Counted from the stretch's first letter, positions 8,835 to 18,850 are shown. The stretch: 64,000 nt of DNA from Pelagicoccus sp. SDUM812005 (GCF_031127875.1 NZ_JARXIA010000026.1:1-64000), one strand, 5' to 3'. The notes: a model not told the origin generated them from the sequence alone. Program-made: numbers and translations.

Positions 8835-10145
8835 ATGAAAACCGTTTCCAAGACTTTTCTGTTTCTCGCAGTATTTCTGCCCACGTGGATTTCCTGGGCC
8901 GCTCAGGAAGAAGCATTCGTCCGCATCGATTCGATCGCTGAGCTGAAGTCGTACGCGTCGCAGTCCGGCGTTCGGGTCAGGATGGAGCCGGGAACCTATC
9001 GTCTGGACGAGGCGGACGACCATCATTTCATTCGGTTTACGGGCGACGGCTCGCATTACGACCTGAGTGGCGTGACCTTCGAGATCGACAACAAGCTGTT
9101 CAGCAAGTTCGGGGTGGTGCCGGGCAAGGACGGCTTTTACTGCGTGATCGATTTGATCGGGGACGGCATTGTATTTGAGGGGCTCACCACCCGAAATGTC
9201 GGGCCTGAGGCGAGCGCCCAGAGTCGGAACAAGATTTTTAACGTCGTAGGCTCGAACGTGGAGCTTCGTAATGTAGATATCACTACGTCGGGATCCAGCC
9301 CTTGGGGCTACGGAAGCTTGTACGGCCTCGGGGGAGGCGACGTGCGTAAGATGAATGGCATTCGAGTGGGTTGGCCGGCGAAGAATTCTAAGCTGATCGG
9401 TTGCCACGTGCATATGCGGGCGATGGGGCATGCCATTTTCGTGCAAGGTGCGGAGGATACGCTTATCGAGGACTGCCATGTCGATGGCTTATTGAGGCCT
9501 ACCAATGAGATTTTGCTGGAAAACTCCGGCTATGCCTACGATCGCGACTTCAAGGCTCGGACTGGATCCTATGTCGAGGGAGTGAATGTGGGGCTTGAGG
9601 GCGAGATCCTGCCAGACGAGATAATCGCGTTGAGCGAGGATGGGATTCGCATGTACGGGCATGGCGGGGAGGGGAACCATCCCACCGGCAATACCACCAT
9701 TCGGAAATGCACGGTGCGGCAAATGCGTCGTGGGATCTGCACGGGGCTCGGTCCGGGAGCCGATGTAGTTATCGACTGCGAAGTGACGGACAGCGTCGCT
9801 GCAGGCTTCAACATCGGAAACGGCGACACGCTCGAGAACTGTCGCGTGAATGCGCGCTATGCGGAGGGCTTGAGCTGTCCTTACTATGGATCTCGAAACG
9901 CCAAGGTTGAGCTTGAAATCCTCGATAGCCGTAATGGCTTGGCGAATACGGTTCTCGCGACCGTTAACGGCAAGGGGCATGATATCGTGCTGACCGTTGC
10001 GGAACCCGAATACGTGCCTGAGGATTTCACTATCGAGATGGCGACGAATAAGGGCTATGCATTTTACCAAGCGAAGGGCGGAGCCCCGGTTGCTGAGAAC
10101 ATTTCTTTGAAGAACGGGACCCGAGCGAAGGTCGTGGAGCCATAG
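8835..10145 (+). CDS. Secreted right-handed beta-helix protein, putative polysaccharide lyase or glycosidase
   Basis: A 436-residue secreted protein. I start it at the ATG giving MKTVSKTFLFLAVF, a clear signal peptide; longer in-frame starts upstream (TTG at 8784, ATG at 8817) would bury it. After an N-terminal segment SIAELKSYAS...MEPGTYRL come beta-helix coils with recurring IEDC, IRKC and VIDCEV stacks. Conserved motifs are GSSPWGYGSLYGLGGG (from residue 153) and GHAIFVQGAE (from 198). The same motifs recur inside the two giant proteins at 51011 and 57262, so this is the minimal member of a three-protein family. No characterised CAZy family was recognised. The gene is probably under the palindrome at 8683 and may be read through into the heparinase-like genes downstream. 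Confidence 0.8.
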   Translation: MKTVSKTFLFLAVFLPTWISWAAQEEAFVRIDSIAELKSYASQSGVRVRMEPGTYRLDEADDHHFIRFTGDGSHYDLSGVTFEIDNKLFSKFGVVPGKDGFYCVIDLIGDGIVFEGLTTRNVGPEASAQSRNKIFNVVGSNVELRNVDITTSGSSPWGYGSLYGLGGGDVRKMNGIRVGWPAKNSKLIGCHVHMRAMGHAIFVQGAEDTLIEDCHVDGLLRPTNEILLENSGYAYDRDFKARTGSYVEGVNVGLEGEILPDEIIALSEDGIRMYGHGGEGNHPTGNTTIRKCTVRQMRRGICTGLGPGADVVIDCEVTDSVAAGFNIGNGDTLENCRVNARYAEGLSCPYYGSRNAKVELEILDSRNGLANTVLATVNGKGHDIVLTVAEPEYVPEDFTIEMATNKGYAFYQAKGGAPVAENISLKNGTRAKVVEP

Positions 10146-10221
10146 GGAGCCTGCTCCCGGTTTTTCCAAGAGGACGAAAATACTGCGGTGGGAGTGGGGG
10201 CGATGATGACCTTCCTTGCCG

Positions 10222-10233
10222 CCTGTTAACAGG
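10222..10233. promoter_or_regulatory. Perfect 12-bp palindrome before first heparinase-like gene
   Basis: CCTGTTAACAGG lies 11 bases upstream of the ATG at 10245, where it could block promoter or ribosome access. It differs from the TTAC-N4-GTAA element. Function unknown. Confidence 0.35.
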
Positions 10234-10244
10234 GCCTAACAATT

Positions 10245-13200
10245 ATGAAAAAGCTGTTTTGTATTTTAATCGGTTTATGCTGTTTGGGGATTGTTTCGGC
10301 GGCTGCTCGTGGCGGCGTCTCGAACCTAGAAGACTGGGACGGACTAGCGTTGGAGGCCGACGCAGGGGTGGCGTCGCTGGCGCTTCCTGGCAAGGCTTCC
10401 TATACGTATCCAGATGGTGAGCGGGGCGGATATCGCTATGGTCTTTCCTTCGTAAACGACAGTGCCGCGAACTGGCGGGGATTCTATGGTATCCGGTTCG
10501 ATGTGTATTTGCCGCAGCATACCGTTCTGAAGCTTAGGGCGACCATCGAGAACGCGCCCTACAAGCTGAACAAGGGCAGCACCGATGTAACGGATGTCTT
10601 CACCGCTGAATTCGGATTGCAGGGTGAAGGTTGGCAAACCGTGACCCTTCCGCTGGAGTCGTTCAACGTGCCGGCGGCTCGTCCTTTTGCTCTCGAGAGC
10701 GTGAAGACGTTTTCCTTGCAGGCGTCCTTTGCCGATGGGAGCGATGGCGCGATCAAGCTGCGTAAGCTGAAGCTGGTAAAGGCCGACACGCTCCATTTTG
10801 AGAGCGAGATCCGCTCCGCTTCGGCTGAGGGCGGAGAGCAGGTGGAGTATCGACTTCGAATCGAAAACTGTGCGGATGTGGCTCAAGCGGTAAGCCTGTC
10901 GCGTTCCGTTCGCGGTCGCGAGGTAATGGATACCCGGATCGAGCCCAAGGAATTCTTGCTGCAAGCGGGCGAGAGCAAGGAATGCAAAATTACCGTTACG
11001 GTTTCGGAACGCGTCGCTCCGGGCGGACGCGAAACGCAGACCATCCAAGCGATGTCCAATGGCAAGCCCGCGGGGCAGATTGAATACATCACCGCAGCCT
11101 ATCTGCCGCATCCTTACCTCATCCATAACCGTGAGCGCTGGGACGCGGTGCGCCAAAAGGCGGAATCGGTCGAATGGGCAAAAAAGGAAGCCGCGGATTA
11201 CCTGAAGAAAGCCGATGCCTGGCGGGTTCCGGAAGTGAACCAGGCCAAAATTTCGCGAGCCAGCAACTCGGTTTACCTCTTTGGCAAGGACCAGGAAAAG
11301 AGCGCCTACGGCGCGGCCGTTGCATGGCAGCTAAGCGGCGACAAGAAGTACGCGGAAAAGGTGGCCTTGTTCTTGCGTCGCCTTTCCGATCCCGAAACCG
11401 GCTACCCGAAGACGCTGCAAGCTAGCGTCGGCAGTCTAGTGCAGGAGGGTGTCTTCTTCCAGCATACCGCTTGGGCTTATGACACGATTTATAACTCAGG
11501 TGTATTGACGGAGCAGGACCACGCCAACATCGCCCAAACCTTTCGCCGCTATTTCTACGTCATCGATCAAAGTATCAGCCAGGGCATTACCGGAAACTGG
11601 GAAGTCGCTCAGCTCTGCGGGGCGGTTTATTGCGCTCTGGCGATTCAGGATCTTGCCGCAGTGGAGCGTTTCGTCGAGGGGCCGGGTGGATTCTACGATC
11701 AGGTTAGCAATGGCATTATGGCCGATGGCTGGTGGTACGAGTGCGCCATCGGCTACAATGGATGGGTTACCAGCGAGTTTACGCAGCTGGCCTTGGCCCT
11801 GCAGCCGTGGGGAGTGGACTACCTGCATGCCTCCTTTCCGGCAAGCTATTCGAAGGAATACAGCATTTTCCCGGTCGATGCTGATGAACGTCGGCAGATC
11901 ATCTACGGGAAGCCGTTCCAAAAATGGGGACCGGTCTACAAGCCGTATGTGAAAATCCAGGACATGTGGAACGCCATGCTGCCGTACATCGATTACGACG
12001 GAGTGATGTTCGCCAACAACGACGCGGTGGAAAATCGCTTCGATGCGAACTACTACGAGATCGCCTATTTCGCCTACCGGGATCCGAAGTATGCGGCCCT
12101 CGTCAAGAGCTCGGGCAAGCGCGACTTGATCTACGGCGTTCCGGAACTACCCGACGATACGCCGGTGCTCGGAGAAGGTTCTGCTTTTTCGGATAATGTT
12201 GGACAAGCCATGCTGCGCTCCACGCAAGGGGAGCCTCGCGAACGGATTCAGGCGGTTTTGAAGTACGGTACCCATGGGGGCTACCACGGGCATTTCGACC
12301 GTACCGCCTTGAATTCGCTGATGCGCTATGGGCGGAGCTTCTACAATCCGGAGCACATATGGTACGGGTATCCAAATTTCATGTACGCCTTTTTCGTGCA
12401 GAGCTCCTTGCCGCACAATATGGTCGTGGTCGACATGAAGCAGCAGGAGGCAGTGGAGAGCCTTAAGCTGATGTTCAGCACCGATGAGCTGATGCAGGTG
12501 ACAGCTGTCGAAACCAAGGCCCGTTGGTCAGCCCCGCCGTATGGAGGAATCAACTACCCGTGGTTTACTGGCGACACCTTCCAAGAAAAATGCTGGGAGG
12601 AAGGGCGCTACATGCCCGTCCCTGAGAACGAACCGCAATGGGGCAGGTTAGGCCCCTTCACGGAGCGGGTTACCCAGCGTCGCCTCATGGCGGTGACCGA
12701 TGATTATGTAGTGCTGGCTGACTATCTCGAGTCGCCGGAGGAGCACACCTTCGATTGCCTTTTCAATATCAAGGGCTTCCAGGGAATCGAAGCGGAAGGC
12801 GGCATTGGATCGGTGCGGCATACGGAGCAGATGAATTCTGACCCAGTGCTGTCGGCCCAGCTGATTACGGATTGCAACTGGTATGAGGCCGAAGGTACCG
12901 CTAAGGTCAGCTTCGAAACGCAGTTCGGCAAAGACGCCGACAATGCCGGCACGCGAATTTACGGCAAGGAAGGCGTTCTGAAGATGGATGTTTACTCCGC
13001 CTGGCCGCGCGACCGAGAGGTAATGATCGGTACGCTGCCGGAAGCTCATGGCGTGAATCGCAAGTTCTGGTATTCAGTGAATGGCGACGATGAGGAGCTG
13101 GCCTCTGGCAAGTTCGGAGCGTGGGTATTGGGCAGGGAAGAAATCGATGTTTCGATCGAAGGACGGAAGACCTTGACCTTGACTAGCAAAGCCGAGTTCG

Positions 13201-13769
13201 ACTCGGATGCTCCGAAAACGCTCTTTTGGGGAGATCCAGTGATCGTAACGGCGGACGGCAGGGAGCTGAAGCTCTCCGAGCTGATGTTGCGCTTTGAGCA
13301 GATCGACGATGGGCCCGCGAGCGGCGTCGACTATTATGGTGGTCCGGTGAAAATTTCCGGAAAGCAGTTCGCCGAGAGCGTTCCCGCAAATCCGCTTAAG
13401 TCAGGGGCCTTGGGCTCCATTACAGTGGATTTGGCGGGCCTTAACGCGGTTCGCTTCAAGGCCAGCATAGGGGGCGACTACCCGTTGGGCGACGAAACGT
13501 GGCGCCGCAAGTCGCTCAGCTTCCGCAGCTCTGGAGAACAAGCCCGCTACCTTACGGTGATTGAGCCCTTCGAAAAGGAGAGCATGGTAGCCTCGGTTGT
13601 AGCCGACTCGGCTGAAAAACTGACGGTCACGCTCAAGGACGGTCGAACGCAAGTGATTGAGATTCGGGGACTGGAAAAGGGGCAAGACCTACGGGCCACG
13701 ATTCAGGAGTTCAAGGGCGGCAAGTTGATTCGCAAAGAACTGCACGAAGGAACGAACGCGAAGCCCTAG
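10245..13769 (+). CDS. Heparinase II/III-like polysaccharide lyase, paralog 1
   Basis: A 1174-residue secreted protein. The signal peptide ends about residue 20 (GIVSAAA). Residues 25-180 form a beta-sandwich resembling a carbohydrate-binding domain, with GWQTVTLPLESF. A NEW3-like domain follows (about 185-285), then the alpha/alpha toroid (about 290-640) with LPHPYLIHNRERW, TGNWEVAQLCGA and GWWYECAIGYNGW. The heparinase II/III beta-sheet domain carries GTHGGYHGHFDRT (His677, His681, His683), likely the active-site and metal region. The family cleaves uronate-containing glycans by beta-elimination. It starts a + strand cluster with a close paralog 29 bases downstream. At over 1100 residues it is much longer than the 600-770 usual for the family, owing to the N-terminal domains and a C-terminal beta region. 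Substrate unknown. Confidence 0.85.
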   Translation: MKKLFCILIGLCCLGIVSAAARGGVSNLEDWDGLALEADAGVASLALPGKASYTYPDGERGGYRYGLSFVNDSAANWRGFYGIRFDVYLPQHTVLKLRATIENAPYKLNKGSTDVTDVFTAEFGLQGEGWQTVTLPLESFNVPAARPFALESVKTFSLQASFADGSDGAIKLRKLKLVKADTLHFESEIRSASAEGGEQVEYRLRIENCADVAQAVSLSRSVRGREVMDTRIEPKEFLLQAGESKECKITVTVSERVAPGGRETQTIQAMSNGKPAGQIEYITAAYLPHPYLIHNRERWDAVRQKAESVEWAKKEAADYLKKADAWRVPEVNQAKISRASNSVYLFGKDQEKSAYGAAVAWQLSGDKKYAEKVALFLRRLSDPETGYPKTLQASVGSLVQEGVFFQHTAWAYDTIYNSGVLTEQDHANIAQTFRRYFYVIDQSISQGITGNWEVAQLCGAVYCALAIQDLAAVERFVEGPGGFYDQVSNGIMADGWWYECAIGYNGWVTSEFTQLALALQPWGVDYLHASFPASYSKEYSIFPVDADERRQIIYGKPFQKWGPVYKPYVKIQDMWNAMLPYIDYDGVMFANNDAVENRFDANYYEIAYFAYRDPKYAALVKSSGKRDLIYGVPELPDDTPVLGEGSAFSDNVGQAMLRSTQGEPRERIQAVLKYGTHGGYHGHFDRTALNSLMRYGRSFYNPEHIWYGYPNFMYAFFVQSSLPHNMVVVDMKQQEAVESLKLMFSTDELMQVTAVETKARWSAPPYGGINYPWFTGDTFQEKCWEEGRYMPVPENEPQWGRLGPFTERVTQRRLMAVTDDYVVLADYLESPEEHTFDCLFNIKGFQGIEAEGGIGSVRHTEQMNSDPVLSAQLITDCNWYEAEGTAKVSFETQFGKDADNAGTRIYGKEGVLKMDVYSAWPRDREVMIGTLPEAHGVNRKFWYSVNGDDEELASGKFGAWVLGREEIDVSIEGRKTLTLTSKAEFDSDAPKTLFWGDPVIVTADGRELKLSELMLRFEQIDDGPASGVDYYGGPVKISGKQFAESVPANPLKSGALGSITVDLAGLNAVRFKASIGGDYPLGDETWRRKSLSFRSSGEQARYLTVIEPFEKESMVASVVADSAEKLTVTLKDGRTQVIEIRGLEKGQDLRATIQEFKGGKLIRKELHEGTNAKP

Positions 13770-13798
13770 GTGTAATATATAATTTTGGAGATATTGAT

Positions 13799-16700
13799 AT
13801 GAAGAAGCAGGTGATAGCTATTTTGGCCCTAATGATTCCGCTATGGGGACAGGCGGAGGTACGAACATCGGTTGGAAAAACCGATCTATCCGATTGGGTG
13901 GGTATCGAGAATCTGGATAACGGGGTGGCAACCATCCGGAGTGGGGATTCGATTTCCTTCACCTATGAGAACATGAACCGTCGCTACTCCGGTTTGCTGC
14001 GTCCCTTCCTGGGCGACGCCGCGGATTGGTACGACTATGCGGGCGTTTCCTTCGAGCTTTATTTGGAAAAGGACTCTGCTGCTGAGGTGTCCGTTACCTT
14101 CAACACAGACCCGCTCGACCACTTGGAGCTGAACCCTTCAAGCTCCGCGAAGGTTTTGGTGAATGGGCAAGGTTGGCAAAAGGTTTACCTACCTTGGGCC
14201 CTCTTCGATGTGAACGCTGGCCAGCTAGGCAACACCCTGCAGGCGGTGAAAGAGCTGAAGATCTCGGCGAGCTCCGCAAAGAATAAGTCGATCAAGCTTC
14301 GCAAGGTAGAGCTTCTTAAGGGCGAGCAGATCGCTTTGGATGCGGAAGTCCAAGGGCATTCCGCTCCTGCGGGTGAATCGGTCCAGTATGTATTCGAAAT
14401 TGGCAATACAACTGATGAGGTGCAGGCGGTGCAGTTGCTCGTTGAACGAGTCGGCTGGGAATCCATGACGGCGTCGCTATCGACTGCCTCGCTCAAAGTG
14501 TCGCCAGGCGACGTGAAAACCGTGACTTTGGACGTAGCCATTCCGGCCTCGTTGCCGCAAGGCATTCGCGAGAAGCAGGTCGTCAGGGCCGTGCCGAACG
14601 GGCAGGGGAGCGCCGCGGAGACGATCGCCTTCCATACTGCAGTGAAGGTTCCGACTCCGAACATCGTGTTCACTGCTGAAAAGTGGCAGGCGGTCAGGGA
14701 CAAGGTAGACAACTACGCTTGGGCCGCTGAGGAGTTGGCTGATCTGGAACGGAAGGTTTCCAAGTGGGAGGTTCCCGCTGGCGCTCCGGTAGAGAAGCAC
14801 GACAACCGAAACGAGTATAAACCGATTTTTACCAAGCACGAAGGCGGCCACTTGTACGACTGCGGAGTGGCCTATCAGTTGACAGGGAAAGTTGAATACG
14901 CGGAGAAGGTAGCGAAGCTATTCCGTCGCTTGATCAGCATGGAGGACGGCTATCCCGTTACGCTGCACGGCGGATCTAACTCCTTCGTAGGCGAGGGCGT
15001 TTTCTTCCAGGGAGTGGGGCGCGCCTATGACATGGTTCGGGATTCCGGCGTTTTCACCGAGGAGGAGCATCGCTTGGTCGAGCATACCTTCCGACTTTAC
15101 GTGGAGCGTACCATAAAAGGAAATACGCGCGGCGCGATCAGTAACTGGAACGTTGCGGAGCTGACCGGCGCTTTCTACTGCGCCCTGGCGTTGCAGGATT
15201 GGTCCCTGGTCGATTCCCTGCTCAATTCCCATTCCGGCCTCTATGCCCAGATGTACCACGGCATCATGGGCGACGGCTGGTGGTATGAGTGCGCGGTTGG
15301 CTACAATACTTGGGTGGCGAGCGAGTTCTCTGAAATCGCCCTCGCTTTGGAGCCATGGGGATTGAACCTCAAGGATCGCAAGTTCCAGATCGGCACTACG
15401 CCGCACTTCTCCTTGCAGGCCAGCCGTCGGGTAGGCGGGCTGCACGGCATGGAGTTCGAGAAATGGGGCTCCATCAACCAGAATTCAATCGGGATCAAGG
15501 ACATGTGGGATGCTGCTATTCCGTTCCTCGACTACCGCGGGGTGATTTTCGCGGTCAACGATGCCCAGGAAGCTTACGTTACCGGGAAGCCCTACGAGCT
15601 TGCCTACTATATGTATGGCGATCCCGAATACGCTGCCGTAATCAATCGAGGAGAAAAGCGCGACTTGCTCTACGGAGTTCCGGAGCTGCCGCAGGTGACT
15701 TCCGAGAAGATGACGCAATCGGCTTATGCTGACAATTTCGGAGCGGTGATGCTACGTTCCCAGACACCGAACCGCGAACAGCGGGAGCAGATCCAAGCGG
15801 TATTGCACTACGGCTCGCATGGAGGACACCATGGTCACTTCGACCGACTGAATTTGATCAGCCTCATGCGCTACGGTCGCAGCTTCTACAATCCGGAGAT
15901 GTTCTGGTACGGGTATCAGTCCTACCTATACAAGTTCCTCGTTCAGACTTCGATGACCAAGAACATGGTCGTGGTGGACCAGAAGCAGCAGGAGCCGCGG
16001 GAAAGCTTCCGCACTTTTTATCACGAAGGCGAGATGATGCAGGCTACCGTAGTGGAAAGTAATTCGAGGTGGAGCCACCCTCCCTATGGCGGCATGACCT
16101 ATGGTCAATTGGGAGGGATCAGCTTTAAGGAGAAGACCGAAATGGAGAATCGTTCTCTATTCATCCCGGAAGACCAGCCGGAGTACGGGCTTTGCACCGA
16201 CTACACGGAAGAGATTATGCAGCGTCGTTTGATGGTGGTGACGGATGACTATGTGGTGCTGGCGGATTATTACGACGCCGAGCAAGAGCATACCTACGAC
16301 TGGCTGATTCACGTAAAGGGCTTCCAAGGGATCACGGGCGATTCGCTCGAAAAGGTTCGCCACACGGGGCAGATGAATACGGATCCCCTCAGCGCTGCTC
16401 AGTTTTTCACGGATTGCCAATGGTATCGCGCTGATGGCGCTTCGCGCGCTTCCTTCGAAACGCGTTGGGGCGAAGGCGCGGACAACAAAGGCGCCCGCAT
16501 GCCTAATAGCGAAGACGGCGTTCTCAAGATGGACGTGTTCAATGCTTGGCCCCTTGAGAAGGAGATCATGATTGGAACCGCTCCGGAAAACTTCGCTGTT
16601 AACAAGCGCTTTGCCTACACGGTCGCGGCCGATGGCGAAACGCTTGTGGACGACAGTACGGGCGCCTGGGTCCTCGGGGCCAAGGAGATCGAAGCTGACC

Positions 16701-17290
16701 TTCGGGGAAAGAAGGAACTCGTACTTCGCTCCCGTACGGAAAAGCCGCGCAACAACACGCTCTTCTGGGGGGACGCTCGTCTCGTGCTGAAAGATGGTTC
16801 CGAAGTATTCATTTCTTCCTTACCGGCGCGCTACGAAAATGTGATTCAACCGCAGCAGGGCCAGGATTATTATGGTGGTCCGATTAAGATTCAGGGTATC
16901 CCCATGGCCAAGTCGACGCCGGCCCAGCCGAAGGACCCGAAGCAGGCGGGCGTGGTTACGGTTGACCTGTCGGGCATGGAGGTCGTGAGTTTCAAGGCAA
17001 CGGTCGGCGGTGATTTTCCGTTGGGCGACGAATCGCAGCGTCGCAAGACTCTGGCCGTGCGCAGCAGCGGCAAGGAAGCTCGCTATCTATCCGTGATCGA
17101 GCCGTACGAAACGGAAAGCCTCGTCGAATCGGTGGAGGCGAAGTCAGCCAACGAGCTCACCGTAAAGCTCAAGGATGGTCGTATCCAAGTTATCAAGTTT
17201 CAAGGTTTGGAAGAAGGAGAAGACATCAAGTTGTCGATCCGCGAATACAAGGATGGAAAACTGATTCGCGAGGAATTGCGGGATGCTTAG
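13799..17290 (+). CDS. Heparinase II/III-like polysaccharide lyase, paralog 2
   Basis: A 1163-residue secreted paralog of the 10245 protein with the same domain order: signal peptide (ends GQAE), N-terminal sandwich (GWQKVYLPWALF), NEW3-like domain, toroid with SNWNVAELTGA and GWWYECAVGYNTW, and sheet domain with GSHGGHHGHFDR followed by MRYGRSFYNPE. The catalytic-type residues match paralog 1, so cleavage of a related linkage is likely. A GGAG at 13787-13790 sits 8 bases before the ATG, one of the few good ribosome sites here. The gene is 29 bases after paralog 1 and surely co-transcribed. Its 3' end abuts the tandem hairpin repeat. Paralog origin is certain; substrate is not. Confidence 0.85.
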   Translation: MKKQVIAILALMIPLWGQAEVRTSVGKTDLSDWVGIENLDNGVATIRSGDSISFTYENMNRRYSGLLRPFLGDAADWYDYAGVSFELYLEKDSAAEVSVTFNTDPLDHLELNPSSSAKVLVNGQGWQKVYLPWALFDVNAGQLGNTLQAVKELKISASSAKNKSIKLRKVELLKGEQIALDAEVQGHSAPAGESVQYVFEIGNTTDEVQAVQLLVERVGWESMTASLSTASLKVSPGDVKTVTLDVAIPASLPQGIREKQVVRAVPNGQGSAAETIAFHTAVKVPTPNIVFTAEKWQAVRDKVDNYAWAAEELADLERKVSKWEVPAGAPVEKHDNRNEYKPIFTKHEGGHLYDCGVAYQLTGKVEYAEKVAKLFRRLISMEDGYPVTLHGGSNSFVGEGVFFQGVGRAYDMVRDSGVFTEEEHRLVEHTFRLYVERTIKGNTRGAISNWNVAELTGAFYCALALQDWSLVDSLLNSHSGLYAQMYHGIMGDGWWYECAVGYNTWVASEFSEIALALEPWGLNLKDRKFQIGTTPHFSLQASRRVGGLHGMEFEKWGSINQNSIGIKDMWDAAIPFLDYRGVIFAVNDAQEAYVTGKPYELAYYMYGDPEYAAVINRGEKRDLLYGVPELPQVTSEKMTQSAYADNFGAVMLRSQTPNREQREQIQAVLHYGSHGGHHGHFDRLNLISLMRYGRSFYNPEMFWYGYQSYLYKFLVQTSMTKNMVVVDQKQQEPRESFRTFYHEGEMMQATVVESNSRWSHPPYGGMTYGQLGGISFKEKTEMENRSLFIPEDQPEYGLCTDYTEEIMQRRLMVVTDDYVVLADYYDAEQEHTYDWLIHVKGFQGITGDSLEKVRHTGQMNTDPLSAAQFFTDCQWYRADGASRASFETRWGEGADNKGARMPNSEDGVLKMDVFNAWPLEKEIMIGTAPENFAVNKRFAYTVAADGETLVDDSTGAWVLGAKEIEADLRGKKELVLRSRTEKPRNNTLFWGDARLVLKDGSEVFISSLPARYENVIQPQQGQDYYGGPIKIQGIPMAKSTPAQPKDPKQAGVVTVDLSGMEVVSFKATVGGDFPLGDESQRRKTLAVRSSGKEARYLSVIEPYETESLVESVEAKSANELTVKLKDGRIQVIKFQGLEEGEDIKLSIREYKDGKLIREELRDA

Positions 17291-17299
17291 TTTTAGAGG

Positions 17300-17850
17300 C
17301 GCCAGTCCCGGAGCCGCTCGTTTACCTGCGCAGCAGGCGGCGAGCGAAGCGTTGTTTAAACGTTTTCGTTTGCAGGATCTTGGATTTAACATCGCTCCTT
17401 CGTCGCTGGACCCGCTGCCCGGCGATGATCCGACTCCGTCGGCAAGGACCGAAGCGAGTAGTCGAAAGAAAGGCATAATCAAACTCCTCGCCGCTCGTAG
17501 ACTGGATCCTCGCCCTGCGCAGGAGGCGGCGAGCGAAGCGTTGTTTAAACGTTTTCGTTTGCAGGATCTTGGATTTAACATCGCTCCTTCGTCGCTGGAC
17601 CCGCTGCGCGGCGATGATCCGACTCCGTCGGCGAGGACCGAAGCGAGTAGTCGAAAGAAAGGCATACTCAAACTCCTCGCCGGTCGTAGACCGGATCCTC
17701 GCCCTGCGCAGCAGGGGTCAAGCGAAGCGTTGTTTAAACGTTTTCGTTTGCAGGATCTTGGATTTAACATCGCTCCTTCGTCGCTGGACCCGCTACGCGG
17801 CAGTGATCCGACTCCGTCGGCGAGGACTGAAGCGAATATGTTTATGAAAG
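17300..17850. repeat. Tandem hairpin repeat, array A (about three 189-bp units)
   Basis: Three copies with an exact 189-base period; the shared word agcgaagcgttgtttaaacg starts at 17343, 17532 and 17721. Units contain short perfect hairpins with 3-base loops, for example CCGAC-tcc-GTCGG, CCGC-tgc-GCGG, CCGGTC-gta-GACCGG and CCCTGC-gca-GCAGGG. The same family occurs in the opposite orientation at 42030-42660. Because 189 is a multiple of three, the array stays open in frame (17283-18032), but in the other array the spacing is 194 and 192, so I treat it as non-coding repeat DNA. Confidence 0.85.
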
Positions 17851-17897
17851 GGGCAGCTGTTTGTTCCAATTGCTCCGATGCAGTACGGTTGCGTCTT

Positions 17898-17980
17898 GTA
17901 GGGCTGCCGCTTGCGGCACGCCGCATTGCAGGAGCTCGATCGACCGGGAACATACGGCACGCCGCGAGCGGCAGCCCTAC
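17898..17980. repeat. Palindromic REP-like element
   Basis: Arms GTAGGGCTGCCGCT and AGCGGCAGCCCTAC pair perfectly, extended after one mismatch by GCGGC/GCCGC, around a loop of about 40 bases. This resembles bacterial REP/BIME palindromes. It lies in the non-coding stretch between the hairpin array and the gene at 18059; the remaining bases to 18058 show nothing else. Confidence 0.7.
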
Positions 17981-18058
17981 GAGGTGTGTGCGATTCTCAC
18001 GAATTGAAGCGGGCGTGTCGTTGAACGTGTAACAAAAAAGAGGATACCTGAATTATTT

Positions 18059-18850
18059 ATGAAGTATAAGACTGGATTGTGTTCGATTTCCTTTCGGGGC
18101 TTGAATGCCCAAGAGCTGGTCCGCTTGGTTAAGCAAGCGGGGCTGGATGCGATCGAATGGGGAAGCGATGTGCATGTGCCTTTTGGCGAGGGCGCAGTGG
18201 CCCGGGAGGTTCGGAAGGTGACCGAGGATGCGGGCTTGGAAGTGTCGTCCTACGGTTCTTACTGGAAGGTAGTCGACGAGAAGGGGGCAGCCGTGCCCTT
18301 CGAGCCGGTCTTGGAAAGCGCTAAGGCTTTGGGTACCGATACGATTCGGGTTTGGGCAGGGCACCAGCCGTCCGACGGACTTAGCTCGCAAGAGAGAGCG
18401 ACCCTTGTCGCGCACCTGCGACAGGCCACCGAGATGGCGGCTGCGGAAGACGTTCGGCTCGGTTTGGAGTTTCACGCGAATACCTTATCCGACAGCAACG
18501 GGGCGACTCAGGCGCTATTGCGGGAAGTCGAGCACCCGAACCTCTACACTTACTGGCAACCGATCTATTGGCTGACGGATCCGGAGTACCGTTTGCGGGG
18601 CTTGCGGGAGCTCGCGGACCGAGTCCTGAATCTGCATGTATTCCAATGGATGTTCCGCCCGGGAGCCGGTTCCTGGGGGGAGTCGACCGATCGTCGTCCG
18701 CTCGAAGAGGGCGCGAAGGAGTGGGAGCAGTATTTGAAGGTGCCGCTTGGCGGAGATTTTCAGCGCTATGCATTGATGGAGTTCGTCAGGAATGACGACC
18801 CGGATCAGTTCCTCAAGGATGCCAGCGTCCTTAAGGATTGGGTACGCTGA
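18059..18850 (+). CDS. Sugar phosphate isomerase/epimerase-like TIM-barrel protein
   Basis: 263 residues without a signal peptide, so cytoplasmic. The fold is the xylose-isomerase-like TIM barrel (PF01261, AP_endonuc_2): ISFRGLNAQELVRLVKQAGL, AIEWGSDVHVP, AKALGTDTIRVWAG, RLGLEFHANTLSD and HPNLYTYWQP are typical strands, with acidic and His residues (Glu in LEFH, His in NLHVFQW) placed as metal ligands. Such proteins isomerise or epimerise monosaccharides, so it may process the released sugar. It precedes a propeller glycosidase by 72 bases and is probably in the same operon. The exact reaction cannot be told. Confidence 0.8.
   Translation: MKYKTGLCSISFRGLNAQELVRLVKQAGLDAIEWGSDVHVPFGEGAVAREVRKVTEDAGLEVSSYGSYWKVVDEKGAAVPFEPVLESAKALGTDTIRVWAGHQPSDGLSSQERATLVAHLRQATEMAAAEDVRLGLEFHANTLSDSNGATQALLREVEHPNLYTYWQPIYWLTDPEYRLRGLRELADRVLNLHVFQWMFRPGAGSWGESTDRRPLEEGAKEWEQYLKVPLGGDFQRYALMEFVRNDDPDQFLKDASVLKDWVR

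Noticed and set aside
8547-9479. 310-codon minus-strand open frame
   Set aside because: Lies antisense to the terminator and the beta-helix gene; composition is the complement of a real coding region.
17283-18032. Open frame of 249 codons through hairpin array A, with three 63-residue repeats
   Set aside because: It is open only because the array period is 189 bases; the opposite strand is open too, and the equivalent array B has spacing 194 and 192 that breaks any frame. No signal or family resemblance.
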